From the NCBI GenBank assembly GCA_946480835.1, contig CAMLLC010000010.1, forward strand, positions 1-64,000: a stretch of 64,000 nt of DNA. Reading direction: 5' to 3'. This document shows positions 54,251-63,501 of this stretch, one piece after another. How positions within the stretch are numbered: the stretch's first letter is position 1; each line of letters begins with the position of its first letter. Below the pieces are notes generated by a model. It made no database searches. It saw only the letters and a program-made list of their open reading frames with translations, and was not told the DNA's origin. The position numbers were made by a program, and so were the translations under genes. Source of the stretch: Entomomonas sp945283395 (GTDB lineage: Bacteria; Pseudomonadota; Gammaproteobacteria; Pseudomonadales; Pseudomonadaceae).

Positions 54251-54721
54251 TTATAGTTTAGCAGCTATTTTATCAACCAACTCACTGTGCGCTTTAGCAT
54301 CTACTGAGGATTCAAGAATTTTCTCAGCACCTTGCACAGCTAAATTAGCTACTTGTGTGCGAAGTTGGTCTCTGGCACGATTCACTTCCAGCTTAATTTC
54401 CGACTTAGCATTTGCAATTAGTTTTTCGCCTTCATTTCGAGCTTGCTGTTTAGAATCTTCGATAATAGACGAAGCGGTTTTATTAGCTTTATCTAGGATA
54501 TCGGCTGCCTGCTCTTTACCTTCACGAAGCACTTGCTCTACTTGCTTTTGGACTTCCTGCAATTCGCGCTCTGCACGACCTGCTGCATCCAAACCTTCTG
54601 CTATTTTCTTTTGACGTTCTTGCATAACCTTAGTAATAGGAGGCCATACATATTTCATACAAAACCAGACAAAAACAGCAAAAGCAATCGTTTGACCGAA
54701 AAGTGTCAAATTTATATTCAT
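54251..54721 (-). CDS. atpF: ATP synthase b subunit
   Basis: A 156-residue peripheral stalk protein: an N-terminal membrane helix (NLTLFGQTIAFAVFVWFCMKY, approximately residues 4-26) and a long polar coiled coil rich in Glu, Lys, Ala and Gln. The length equals that of E. coli b. GAGGT lies just before the start. Confidence 0.96.
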   Translation of the reverse strand: MNINLTLFGQTIAFAVFVWFCMKYVWPPITKVMQERQKKIAEGLDAAGRAERELQEVQKQVEQVLREGKEQAADILDKANKTASSIIEDSKQQARNEGEKLIANAKSEIKLEVNRARDQLRTQVANLAVQGAEKILESSVDAKAHSELVDKIAAKL

Positions 54722-54807
54722 AACGATTTACCTCATGCTCTTCTAGATCACTTAACTAGTTTAAAGATAAGCAATTAACTAACTGCTCAACTTTCATCAA
54801 CCAACTC

Positions 54808-55026
54808 TTAAGCGACAACGAAGATAAGGTACATAGCAATACCCACACCAATCATAGGTACGGCATCAAGTAAACCAGCCATTAAGAATGTTTTAGTTTG
54901 TAAGGTTGAGGCTAACTCTGGTTGACGAGCAGTAGATTCTAATAATTTTCCACCTAAAATGGCGAAACCTATACCAGTACCTAAAGCACCTAACCCTATC
55001 ATTAAAGCTGCCGCGATGAATACCAT
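54808..55026 (-). CDS. atpE: ATP synthase c subunit
   Basis: A 72-residue rotor-ring hairpin of two helices. The proton-carrying Asp54 lies in GLLDAVPMIGVGIA and the polar loop is STARQPEL. The Na-type ligand set (Gln, Glu, Ser) is absent, so it is proton-coupled. It is shorter than the 85-residue Pseudomonas aeruginosa form, lacking the extended ends. AGGAG lies 5-6 nt before the ATG. Confidence 0.96.
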   Translation of the reverse strand: MVFIAAALMIGLGALGTGIGFAILGGKLLESTARQPELASTLQTKTFLMAGLLDAVPMIGVGIAMYLIFVVA

Positions 55027-55089
55027 AAAAACTCCTAAAATATAATAATAAAAACTAAAGTTAACAACAAACCTCTCACAACCCTATCA

Positions 55090-55917
55090 CTAGTGATGTT
55101 CGTGTGCTGCACTCAAGTAAACCACAGTAAGAACCATAAATACGAATGCTTGCAGTGGGATAACTAGAATATGGAATATTGCCCATGGCACATTAAGTAT
55201 CCATTGAACCCAGAAAGGCAACAAGGCAATAAGGATAAAGATAACTTCACCAGCATACATATTACCAAATAACCGAAGCGCTAGACTCAAAGGTTTAGTT
55301 AATAAACCAATAATCTCTAAAAATAAGTTAAAAGGTACTAATAACCAGTGATTAAAAGGGGTAAAGGCTAATTCCTTAGTAAAGCCTCCAAATCCCTTTA
55401 TCTTACAACTATAGTAGAGAATAAGAATAAAGACACCGATGGAAATGCCAAAGGTACCATTAGGATCAGCAGTAGGTACAACCTTCCAATAAGGAATGCC
55501 TATGGCATGGGCAAGGCCGGGTATATAATCGACAGGAATCCATTTTAAGCTGTTCATTAAGAACACCCAAACAAAGATAGTTAATGCCAGCGGCGCAATA
55601 AGTGGGTTATTGGCTTTAAAGACATCTTTTACTGTATTATCAATAAACTCAACCACCCACTCCACTAAGCATTGGAACTTTGAGGGATTTTCTATCCTAG
55701 CATGCTTAGTAGCAACATAGCGAAATAGCGCTAAAAAGATAATACCCATTAAGATGGAGAAAAACATAGTGTCTACATGAATAGACCAAAACCCCATTTG
55801 CTGTACTTGCTCATGAGTTTTAGCAAACATCCAACCCTCAGGAGTTTTACCAAACACTAGATTTTGCAAATGGTGTTGAATATAACCTGCTGCCGTCTGT
55901 CCTTCACCTGTTGCCAT
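55090..55917 (-). CDS. atpB: ATP synthase a subunit
   Basis: A 275-residue inner-membrane stator with about six helices. The essential arginine lies in LSLALRLFGNMYAGE and the N-terminus ASGYIQHHLQ-like reads AAGYIQHHLQNL. The ATG at 55917 is chosen because GAGG lies 9 nt upstream and relatives begin here; the frame is open to 55932 (TTG). Confidence 0.96.
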   Translation of the reverse strand: MATGEGQTAAGYIQHHLQNLVFGKTPEGWMFAKTHEQVQQMGFWSIHVDTMFFSILMGIIFLALFRYVATKHARIENPSKFQCLVEWVVEFIDNTVKDVFKANNPLIAPLALTIFVWVFLMNSLKWIPVDYIPGLAHAIGIPYWKVVPTADPNGTFGISIGVFILILYYSCKIKGFGGFTKELAFTPFNHWLLVPFNLFLEIIGLLTKPLSLALRLFGNMYAGEVIFILIALLPFWVQWILNVPWAIFHILVIPLQAFVFMVLTVVYLSAAHEHH

Positions 55918-55950
55918 AACAACTTGCCTCAACCATTAATTTTTAAAACT

Positions 55951-56352
55951 TTACCTTACCAGAATCAACCCCAAGGATGATGTTAATAACACTAAAAAGT
56001 AACTAGTAAATAATACCATTATATCTAGCGGTTTAATTATTAAAAATACTAGCACAAATAATACAGCGGTTAATATATATTTCCCTATTTCCCCTGTCCA
56101 CAATGCCAAAGTGATGGCCACAGCTGATTGGGCACCAAAATAACGAAACGTTTTTAACACTAAATAACTATTAGGTATTAACACTATAAGGCCACCTAAT
56201 AATCCACAAAAACCAGCATTTAAACCTTTTGCTAGAAGCCATACAACAGCTATGCAAATAGTCACTAACAGCTGAACTACCAATATTTTAAATACCGGCA
56301 GTTGATATAACGGTACTTTATGACGAAAAGCCATAATTTCAAGCTCTACCAT
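55951..56352 (-). CDS. atpI: ATP synthase assembly protein AtpI
   Basis: A 133-residue protein with four predicted membrane helices, first gene of the operon atpIBEFHAGDC. AtpI helps c-ring assembly and ion handling and is not essential in relatives. Sequence conservation is weak, so the call leans on position and topology. A later in-frame ATG (MAFRHKV) could also be the start. Confidence 0.85.
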   Translation of the reverse strand: MVELEIMAFRHKVPLYQLPVFKILVVQLLVTICIAVVWLLAKGLNAGFCGLLGGLIVLIPNSYLVLKTFRYFGAQSAVAITLALWTGEIGKYILTAVLFVLVFLIIKPLDIMVLFTSYFLVLLTSSLGLILVR

Positions 56353-56477
56353 TTTAAACTAATAAAGCTAACTTTTACTAATTTAAATCATTATTAATAA
56401 ATTTGGGGGAAAGTATAGGCATATAGCAATAAAGCTTCAACTTAAAATTTCACTAATTTTTTACAAAAATACATCTA

Positions 56478-57350
56478 TTAATGAATATGTTTTAAAACAC
56501 CTTGTAACTCATCTAACGAACTGTAACGTATTACCAATTCGCCTTTACCTTTTTTATTATGTTTAATGGCTACCGGAGACCCTATTCGCTCAGCTAATTT
56601 TTGCTCTAATCTTTTAATATCGGGGTCATTTGTTTGTTTAACTGGTTTTTTATCTTGTTCATTTAGCCATTGTCTAACTAACGCTTCAGCTTGCCGTACT
56701 GACAACCCTCTAGCAACGATATGCCGCGCTCCTTCTAATTGTTGCTCGACAGGTAATCCTAACAGTGCTCTAGCATGCCCCATTTCTAAATCGCCATGTG
56801 CTAACATAATTTTTACATCTTCCGGTAAACTGATTAAACGTAATAAATTAGTTACCGAGGTACGGGACTTACCCACAGCCTCTGCCACTTGCTGTTGAGT
56901 TAATGCAAATTCTTGTTGTAATCTTTGTAACGCTATAGCCTCTTCAATAGGGTTTAAATCTTCTCTTTGAATATTTTCAATCAGCGCTAATGCTATGGCT
57001 GTTTCATCAGGGATGTCTCGTACTAAAGCGGGTATTTTATCTAATCCAGCTTGTTGACTAGCTCGCCAACGTCTTTCTCCCGCAATAATTTCATAGCGGT
57101 TATTAGCTATAGGACGAACTACTATAGGTTGCATAACACCCTGAGCTTTAATTGATTGAGCTAACTCTTCAAGGCTTTGCGGATCCATATCACGGCGTGG
57201 TTGATATTTACCTCGCTGAATAACCTCTAAAGGAAGCTGATGTAATTCATTTTGTGAACTAGAGGAAAGTTGCTCTTGGATACTAGCTACAGAATTGCTT
57301 CCTAATAATGCATCTAAGCCACGCCCGAGCCCTCTTTTTTTCACAGCCAT
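56478..57350 (-). CDS. parB: Chromosome-partitioning protein ParB (CTPase, parS binding)
   Basis: A 290-residue protein: an N-terminal start KKRGLGRGLDALLG, the CTP-binding patch with IIAGERRWRASQQ and LIENIQREDLNPIEEA, the helix-turn-helix LTQQQVAEAVGKSRTSVTNL, and a C-terminal dimer domain. It acts with ParA in origin segregation. No parS palindrome (TGTTCCACGTGGAACA type) is evident nearby. It starts 10 nt after parA. Confidence 0.96.
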   Translation of the reverse strand: MAVKKRGLGRGLDALLGSNSVASIQEQLSSSSQNELHQLPLEVIQRGKYQPRRDMDPQSLEELAQSIKAQGVMQPIVVRPIANNRYEIIAGERRWRASQQAGLDKIPALVRDIPDETAIALALIENIQREDLNPIEEAIALQRLQQEFALTQQQVAEAVGKSRTSVTNLLRLISLPEDVKIMLAHGDLEMGHARALLGLPVEQQLEGARHIVARGLSVRQAEALVRQWLNEQDKKPVKQTNDPDIKRLEQKLAERIGSPVAIKHNKKGKGELVIRYSSLDELQGVLKHIH

Positions 57351-57360
57351 AATAAGATCC

Positions 57361-58137
57361 TTACCTGTTTGCGTTACGTTGTTTTTTAATCATTTCTTTA
57401 GCCAAAGCCAGATATGCCTCTGCCCCTTTGGACTGTTTATCATAAATAAGTGCCGGCAATCCAAAGCTAGGCGCTTCTGCCAAACGGATATTCCGCGGGA
57501 TCACCGTTTTATAAAGCCGAGCACCAAAATGAGCTTGTAACTGGTTAGTCACATCGTTAGTTAAACTCATGCGAGCATCATACATAGTACGTACTAAACC
57601 CTCAATATAGAGGCTCGGATTTAACGAACTAGTAATACGTTCTATGGTGTTTAATAAATCAGTAAGACCCTCTAATGCATAGTATTCACATTGAATAGGA
57701 ATAACTACAGCATCGGCTGCCACTAATGCATTAATAGTTAACATAGATAAAGAAGGTGGACAATCAATTAAAATATAATCGTAATTATCCCTAATAGGTG
57801 CTAAAGCTTCTCTTAACCTATTTTCTTTGTGAGCTAAATTTAATAATTCTACCTCAGCAGCCGTTAAATCCCTATTGGCGGGTAATAATTGATAACCAGC
57901 TTGCTCTGAAAAATGCATAGCATCTACAAAACTACAATCACCCACTAACACATCATAGATAGAACAGGCTAAACCTAATTTATCTACACCACTACCTGTA
58001 GTGGCATTACCCTGAGGATCAAGATCAATCAATAATACATGCTTTTTCGAAGCGACTAAGGAGGCAGCCAAGTTAATACAAGTGGTAGTTTTTCCTACCC
58101 CTCCCTTTTGATTGACTATTGCAAATACCTTGGCCAT
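57361..58137 (-). CDS. parA: Chromosome-partitioning ATPase ParA (Soj)
   Basis: A 258-residue Walker-type ATPase. The deviant Walker A is QKGGVGKTTTCINLA, then LLIDLDPQGNATTG and DYILIDCPPSLSMLTIN. The ATG at 58137 is chosen because AAGG lies 8 nt upstream and the product then starts MAKVFAIVNQKGG; the frame is open to 58158, overlapping rsmG. Confidence 0.96.
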   Translation of the reverse strand: MAKVFAIVNQKGGVGKTTTCINLAASLVASKKHVLLIDLDPQGNATTGSGVDKLGLACSIYDVLVGDCSFVDAMHFSEQAGYQLLPANRDLTAAEVELLNLAHKENRLREALAPIRDNYDYILIDCPPSLSMLTINALVAADAVVIPIQCEYYALEGLTDLLNTIERITSSLNPSLYIEGLVRTMYDARMSLTNDVTNQLQAHFGARLYKTVIPRNIRLAEAPSFGLPALIYDKQSKGAEAYLALAKEMIKKQRNANR

Positions 58138-58148
58138 GAAGTTACCTT

Positions 58149-58793
58149 TTATGAACATTGTTTAATAACCAGTAAATGACGTTGCCCTGCACAATTAGGT
58201 ACGGTCAATTTATAGTTAGATTCTACCCTAAATTCGCTAGGGAGAGCTTGTATTTCTTCCTCAGGGAAGACTCCTTTCATAGCAAGCCAGCTTGTATGAT
58301 TATCTGCTAAATGCTGTGTTAATGTCACAAAATTTGCAATAGCACTAAACGCACGAGAAATTATCCCATCATAAGGTTGCTCAACATGAAAGTTTTCAAC
58401 TCTTTCATTGACGGCATGAACATTAGTTAATTGTAGCTCTAATGCTACTTGCGTCAAAAATCTGGTTTTCTTCCCATTACTATCTATTAAAGTATACTCT
58501 TTATCAGGATACATAATGGCTAAAGGAATACCTGGCATACCTCCACCACTTCCTACATCTAACCAATAGTTACCCTTTTCTGCATAAGGCAAAATACTTA
58601 AACTATCTAATAGATGACGCGATATCATTTCCGTCACAGCACGCACTGCAGTGAGATTGTAAGCTTTATTCCACTTCACTAATAAAGCCAAATAAGCTAA
58701 CAATAAGCTTTGTTGCTTTTCTGTAAGATCTATGGCTAATTGTTTAGCCCCTTTTGTTAAAAGCTCAGCATGTGATGCTGTGATTGCTTCCAT
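58149..58793 (-). CDS. rsmG: 16S rRNA m7G527 methyltransferase RsmG (GidB)
   Basis: A 214-residue SAM methyltransferase. It has KWNKAYNLTAVR, the SAM motif WLDVGSGGGMPGIPLAI and SRAFSAIANF. Its ATG at 58793 shares one base with the mnmG stop (TGATG), showing translational coupling. Loss of this enzyme gives low-level streptomycin resistance in other bacteria. Confidence 0.96.
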   Translation of the reverse strand: MEAITASHAELLTKGAKQLAIDLTEKQQSLLLAYLALLVKWNKAYNLTAVRAVTEMISRHLLDSLSILPYAEKGNYWLDVGSGGGMPGIPLAIMYPDKEYTLIDSNGKKTRFLTQVALELQLTNVHAVNERVENFHVEQPYDGIISRAFSAIANFVTLTQHLADNHTSWLAMKGVFPEEEIQALPSEFRVESNYKLTVPNCAGQRHLLVIKQCS

Positions 58794-60682
58794 CAAGCCT
58801 GCTCCAACTTATGACCTGCATTACGTTTTTTTAAATAAATCATTAATAACGAAATTGCTGCTGGAGTTACTCCAGAAATACGAGCAGCTTGTCCTAACGT
58901 TTGTGGATGGACATTGATTAACTTTTGCTGAATCTCCTTAGATAATCCAGAAATTACCGTATAATCAAGATCGTTAGGCAATACTATATTTTCACTTGCT
59001 CGTAATTTAGCAATCTCTTCTTGTTGCCTTGCTATATAACCTGCATATTTTGTCTGAATCTCCAACTGCTCAGCCACTTGCGGATCTATATCGGTAATAG
59101 CCATAATCGCAGCTAATGAGGTGAAATCCACTTCAGGTCGAGACAATAAATTTAACAAATTATACTCATGGCTTAACGCCGTATCAAATTGCTTAACTAT
59201 AGCATCAGCTTGAGCAGTATTAGGCAATACCCAGATTGTTTTTAACCGTTCTGTTTGTTTATCAATATTTTCTCTTTTACGGCAGAAAGCAGCCCAGCGT
59301 ATATCATCTACTAAACCTAATTCACGACCTTTTTCGGTAAGGCGTAAATCAGCATTGTCTTCTCTTAAAATAAGTCGATACTCAGCCCGCGAAGTGAACA
59401 TACGATAAGGCTCTTGCGTACCTAAGGTAATAAGATCATCCACCAATACTCCTAAATAAGCTTCATCTCGACGAGGACACCAAGCAGCTTTACCCTGTGC
59501 CTTCAAAGCTGCATTACAACCTGCCAATAACCCTTGGGCAGCTGCTTCCTCATAACCTGTAGTGCCATTGATTTGCCCCGCAAAAAACAAATTAGCTAAA
59601 TGCTTGGTTTCTAAACTAGTCTTCAAATCCCTAGGGTCAAAGAAATCATACTCAATAGCATAACCAGGACGAAGAATATGGGCATTTTCTAGCCCTTTCA
59701 TACTGTGTACAAAAGCTAATTGCACATCAAACGGCAAAGAGGTAGAAATACCATTAGGGTATAACTCATTGGTAGTTAGTCCCTCTGGTTCTAAGAAAAT
59801 TTGATGACTATCCTTGTCGGCAAAACGATGAATCTTATCTTCAATAGAAGGGCAATAACGCGGCCCAATTCCTTCGATCACTCCTGAATACATAGGGGAT
59901 CTATCCAGATTGGCGGCAATAATTTCATGCGTATGGCTATTCGTAGTCGTTATCCAACAACTAATTTGGCGAGGATGTTCATCAACACTTCCTAAAAAAG
60001 ACATTACCGGTAACGGAAAATCACCAGGTTGTTCTTTCATTACTGAAAAATCTACAGTACGCGCATCAAGCCGAGGAGGAGTTCCCGTTTTTAAGCGGCC
60101 TACTCGCAGCGGTAACTCTCTTAACCTTTGTGCTAAGGCAATGGAAGGAGGATCACCAGCACGCCCTGCTGAATGGTGTTCTAACCCTATATGAACTAAA
60201 CCATTTAAAAAAGTACCGGTTGTTAACACCACCGTATCAGACAAGAAACGTACCCCCATTTGAGTAACTACCCCTTGTACCTCATCATTTGTTACTATTA
60301 GATCATCACAGGCTTGTTGAAATAACCAAAGATTAGGCTGATTTTCTAAGGTATGACGAATAGCCGCCTTATAAAGAATTCTATCTGCTTGAGCACGCGT
60401 AGCACGTACCGCCGGACCTTTTCTACTATTTAATATACGAAATTGAATACCCGCTTTATCAGTAGCATGCGCCATTTCACCGCCCAAAGCATCTATTTCG
60501 CGCACTAAGTGACTTTTACCTATGCCACCAATTGCAGGGTTACAACTCATTTGCCCTAATGTTTCAATATGATGAGTTAATAATAAAGTTTTCACTCCCA
60601 TACGTGCCGCAGCCAAAGCAGCTTCTGTACCAGCATGGCCACCACCTACTACTATCACCCCAAAACGACTAGGAAAGTCCAC
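58793..60682 (-). CDS. mnmG: tRNA uridine-34 carboxymethylaminomethyl modification enzyme MnmG (GidA)
   Basis: A 629-residue FAD enzyme that, with MnmE, makes cmnm5U34 in tRNAs. It has the dinucleotide motif VVGGGHAGTEAALAAAR, CNPAIGGIGKSHLVREIDALGG, LKTGTPPRLDARTVDFS and the C-terminal ISGVTPAAISLLMIYLKK. The start is a GTG at 60682 after AAGAGGT. Its partner mnmE, often just upstream in Pseudomonas, is absent; an SDR gene lies there instead. Confidence 0.97.
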   Translation of the reverse strand: MDFPSRFGVIVVGGGHAGTEAALAAARMGVKTLLLTHHIETLGQMSCNPAIGGIGKSHLVREIDALGGEMAHATDKAGIQFRILNSRKGPAVRATRAQADRILYKAAIRHTLENQPNLWLFQQACDDLIVTNDEVQGVVTQMGVRFLSDTVVLTTGTFLNGLVHIGLEHHSAGRAGDPPSIALAQRLRELPLRVGRLKTGTPPRLDARTVDFSVMKEQPGDFPLPVMSFLGSVDEHPRQISCWITTTNSHTHEIIAANLDRSPMYSGVIEGIGPRYCPSIEDKIHRFADKDSHQIFLEPEGLTTNELYPNGISTSLPFDVQLAFVHSMKGLENAHILRPGYAIEYDFFDPRDLKTSLETKHLANLFFAGQINGTTGYEEAAAQGLLAGCNAALKAQGKAAWCPRRDEAYLGVLVDDLITLGTQEPYRMFTSRAEYRLILREDNADLRLTEKGRELGLVDDIRWAAFCRKRENIDKQTERLKTIWVLPNTAQADAIVKQFDTALSHEYNLLNLLSRPEVDFTSLAAIMAITDIDPQVAEQLEIQTKYAGYIARQQEEIAKLRASENIVLPNDLDYTVISGLSKEIQQKLINVHPQTLGQAARISGVTPAAISLLMIYLKKRNAGHKLEQA

Positions 60683-61060
60683 AATTAACCTCTTGACCCA
60701 AACAGGCCACTGCTAAAAAATAACCGCATAGTATAGGCATTTTATATTAACGGATAAAGATTTTCTGCTAAGACTTTCTTACTTATGAATAGATTGCTCA
60801 TAAAATAGCTACTATAAGTCTTCTCTTGTTACTTATTACCTAGCAACTGCTGTATAACACGATTCTTTGCATTGCGGCATGGTTTATACGGATAGGAGAT
60901 TTTCACGATAGTCTTAACATTCACCAGATATTATTTATTTTCCAAAATAACCTCCATCAAATCAATAAAATATAAATCATGAAATAACTTTTAAAACTTT
61001 TCTAATATAAAAAATTCTAACCTCACTATAATGACTATAAAATCATAGAGGAGAATAATT
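60683..61060. other. Intergenic region between mnmG and budC
   Basis: A 378-nt AT-rich region separating divergent genes. It must hold both promoters; no DnaA-box cluster, parS site, tRNA or repeated element is seen, so it does not look like the replication origin. Confidence 0.5.
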
Positions 61061-61837
61061 ATGGCTAATAAAAAAGTGGCAGTTATCACAGGGTCTGGTG
61101 ATGGTTTAGGAAAAGGAATTGCTAAACGTTTAGCTAACGATGGATTTCGCATAGTAATTTCCGATATCAATCCTGACACACTGGCAAAAACAGAACAAGA
61201 ATTTAATCAACATCAACTTGAAGTCACCTCCTTTATTGGCAATGTTGCCAAGCAAGCAGACCAACAAGCGCTTGTAGCAAAAGCTGTTGAAGTCTTTGGA
61301 CAAGTGGATGTATTCATCAATAATGCGGGAATTGAAGAAGTTGCCCCTATCTTAGAACTTACCCCAGAAGATTTAGAAAAAATCTTTAATATCAATGTAA
61401 AGGGGGTCATTTATGGTATCCAAGCAGCCGCCAAACAAATGATTAAACAGGGCACTGGTGGCAAAATTATTAATGCTTGTAGTATTGCTGGACATGAATC
61501 CTATGAACTATTAGGCTCTTATTGTGCCAGTAAACATGCAGTTCGTTCTATTACTCATACTGCAGCCAAAGAATTAGCCCAATACAAAATCACTGTTAAT
61601 GCTTATTGCCCTGGAGTTGCACCTACTAAAATGTGGGATAGAATTGATGAAGGCATGGTTAAATATATGCATCTACAGCCTGGTGAAGCCTTAAAGAAAT
61701 TCTCAAAAGGAATTTTATTGGGCCGCTTGCAACAACCAGAAGATATTGCTAATTTGGTCTCTTTTTTAGCTTCTAGCCATGCTGACTATATTACTGGCCA
61801 AGCTATCATAAGTGATGGTGGCATTGTCTTTCGGTAA
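61061..61837 (+). CDS. budC: Short-chain dehydrogenase, (S)-acetoin-forming diacetyl reductase type
   Basis: A 258-residue SDR. The NAD-binding motif is VITGSGDGLGKGIA, with DIN after the second strand favouring NADH. NNAGIEEVAP and the catalytic SYCASKHAVRS (Tyr and Lys) are intact. The C-terminal LGRLQQPEDIANLVSFLAS with DYITGQAIISDGGIVF resembles BudC/diacetyl reductases, acting on diacetyl, acetoin or 2,3-butanediol. Substrate choice is inferred. AGGAG lies about 8 nt before the ATG. A terminator follows. Confidence 0.8.
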   Translation: MANKKVAVITGSGDGLGKGIAKRLANDGFRIVISDINPDTLAKTEQEFNQHQLEVTSFIGNVAKQADQQALVAKAVEVFGQVDVFINNAGIEEVAPILELTPEDLEKIFNINVKGVIYGIQAAAKQMIKQGTGGKIINACSIAGHESYELLGSYCASKHAVRSITHTAAKELAQYKITVNAYCPGVAPTKMWDRIDEGMVKYMHLQPGEALKKFSKGILLGRLQQPEDIANLVSFLASSHADYITGQAIISDGGIVFR

Positions 61838-61844
61838 CAGATTG

Positions 61845-61875
61845 ATAGGCTCAATTGGTGATTGAGCCTATAGTT
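61845..61875 (+). terminator. Rho-independent terminator after budC
   Basis: ATAGGCTCAAT (61845-61855) pairs with ATTGAGCCTAT (61861-61871) around TGGTG. The stem is 11 bp and AGTTTT follows on the plus strand. Confidence 0.75.
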
Positions 61876-62055
61876 TTACACTAGCTAAAATTAACCTGCC
61901 CCCTAAAGACATTTCATTATATAATAAAGCTATATTAAAGTTTTTTATATAGAAATAACTGAAAACTATTTCCCCTCAAGTTTGTAATCAGTTACTTTAC
62001 ACCTGCATAAAATTTATTAAATACCTTTAATATGAGGTATGGAGCTGTTTGTTTT

Positions 62056-62796
62056 ATGATTGTACTGGATCAGGTTTACAAGCGTTATAGCCATCCTAAC
62101 CAAGCGCAATGGTTTGACGCGGTACACCCAACCTCTTTGACTATTGAACAAGGAGAAATCTTTGGTTTAATAGGCTTTTCTGGTGCAGGAAAATCCACCT
62201 TATTGCGGCTTATTAATTTATTAGAACGTCCCGATGGTGGTAGAGTATTGGTAGATGGTCAAGAGTTAACCAGCTTAACTAGTTCACAGCTACGCAAAGC
62301 ACGCCAAAATATTGGAATGGTCTTTCAGCAATTTAATTTACTAAGTAATTTAACAGTTGCCGATAACATAGCTTTTCCTTTAAAAATTGCTGGCTGGAAT
62401 AAAGCTCAAATTCAAGCAAGAGTAAAAGAATGCTTGGCCATAGTAGATTTAGAAGATCGTATTAATCATTACCCTGCCCAATTATCAGGCGGTCAAAAAC
62501 AACGAGTAGGGATAGCTAGAGCATTAGCTCCCAGCCCTCATGTTATTTTAGCTGATGAACCTACTAGTGCCCTTGACCCTGTGACCACCCGTAGTGTATT
62601 AGATTGTTTAAAAGATATTAATCAACGCTTTAATGTTACCATTGTGATAGTCACCCATGAAATGCAAGTAATACGTAAACTCTGTAATAGAGCAGCACTC
62701 ATGGAAAATGGCCGTATTATTGAAATAGCCAACGTCGTCAATAAACAAATTATTGCTGACTCTGAATTAGCCAAAAAACTGTTAGAGGATTTATAA
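62056..62796 (+). CDS. metN: Methionine-type ABC importer ATPase (MetN), lacking the C-terminal NIL domain
   Basis: A 246-residue ATPase with Walker A GFSGAGKSTLLRLIN, Q-loop MVFQQFNLLSN, signature LSGGQKQRVGIARAL, Walker B VILADEPTSALD and switch His in IVTHEM. Typical MetN proteins have about 340 residues, including a NIL/ACT domain that senses internal methionine; this one stops before it, at LAKKLLEDL, and metI begins 12 nt later, so the domain is absent, not frame-shifted. I chose the ATG at 62056 (MIVLDQVYKRY); an in-frame ATG at 62032 adds eight residues. Confidence 0.88.
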   Translation: MIVLDQVYKRYSHPNQAQWFDAVHPTSLTIEQGEIFGLIGFSGAGKSTLLRLINLLERPDGGRVLVDGQELTSLTSSQLRKARQNIGMVFQQFNLLSNLTVADNIAFPLKIAGWNKAQIQARVKECLAIVDLEDRINHYPAQLSGGQKQRVGIARALAPSPHVILADEPTSALDPVTTRSVLDCLKDINQRFNVTIVIVTHEMQVIRKLCNRAALMENGRIIEIANVVNKQIIADSELAKKLLEDL

Positions 62797-62808
62797 GAGG
62801 ACAAAAGT

Positions 62809-63486
62809 ATGGGGCTTGTAGCTTACTTGCATAATATTTTGTCAATGAAAGATGAATTTTGGATTGCTAGCCAACAAACCTTTATCATGGTTTCTATTGC
62901 TACTAGTGTGGCGGTTATCGTTGGATTGGCTATTGGAATTTGTTTGCATTTAACTAGCACTCATCAATTATGGCAAAATAAATGGCTAAATAAATCACTA
63001 GGTACTCTAGTTGATTTCTTGCGGGCTTTCCCTTTTGTTATCTTAATGGTAGCTATTAGCCCTCTTTCTACCTTATTAACTGGCGCAAGAATTGGTCCTT
63101 ATGCTGCTTCTGTGGCTTTATCTGTAGCAGCTACTCCTTACTTTGCAAGACTAGTTGAGCAAAGTTTGCGAGAAATTCCCAAAGGTATAATTGAGGCAGC
63201 CCAAGCTATGGGGGCATCTAATAGCACCATTATTTTTCAAGTATTAATTACTGAAGCTAGAGCGAGCCTAGTTTCAAGCACTACCGTATTAATTATTAGT
63301 ATTCTATCTTACAGCGCCGCCGCTGGTATGATAGGCGGCGGCGGTTTAGGTGATTTAGCCATCCGCTATGGCTATAACCGTTATCAAACCGAGGTAATGG
63401 TAGCGGTCGTTATATTACTGTCGATTTTAGTGATAATGATCCAAGCAGTAGGTAATTTGCTTACCCGTAAACTGGATAAACGTTAG
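62809..63486 (+). CDS. metI: Methionine-type ABC importer permease (MetI)
   Basis: A 225-residue inner-membrane permease with about five helices. The EAA-type coupling loop is EIPKGIIEAAQAMGASNSTII, and the C-terminal SYSAAAGMIGGGGLGDLAIRYGY is the MetI signature. GAGGAC precedes the start. It lies between the ATPase and the binding-protein gene. Confidence 0.93.
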   Translation: MGLVAYLHNILSMKDEFWIASQQTFIMVSIATSVAVIVGLAIGICLHLTSTHQLWQNKWLNKSLGTLVDFLRAFPFVILMVAISPLSTLLTGARIGPYAASVALSVAATPYFARLVEQSLREIPKGIIEAAQAMGASNSTIIFQVLITEARASLVSSTTVLIISILSYSAAAGMIGGGGLGDLAIRYGYNRYQTEVMVAVVILLSILVIMIQAVGNLLTRKLDKR

Positions 63487-63501
63487 AGGATAGGTATTAA
63501 C

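Noticed and set aside
54533..54778. 81-codon plus-strand frame over atpF
   Set aside because: Antisense shadow of atpF without own features.
56353..60720. parS site or oriC around parAB-mnmG
   Set aside because: No TGTTCCACGTGGAACA-like palindrome and no DnaA-box cluster were found by reading.
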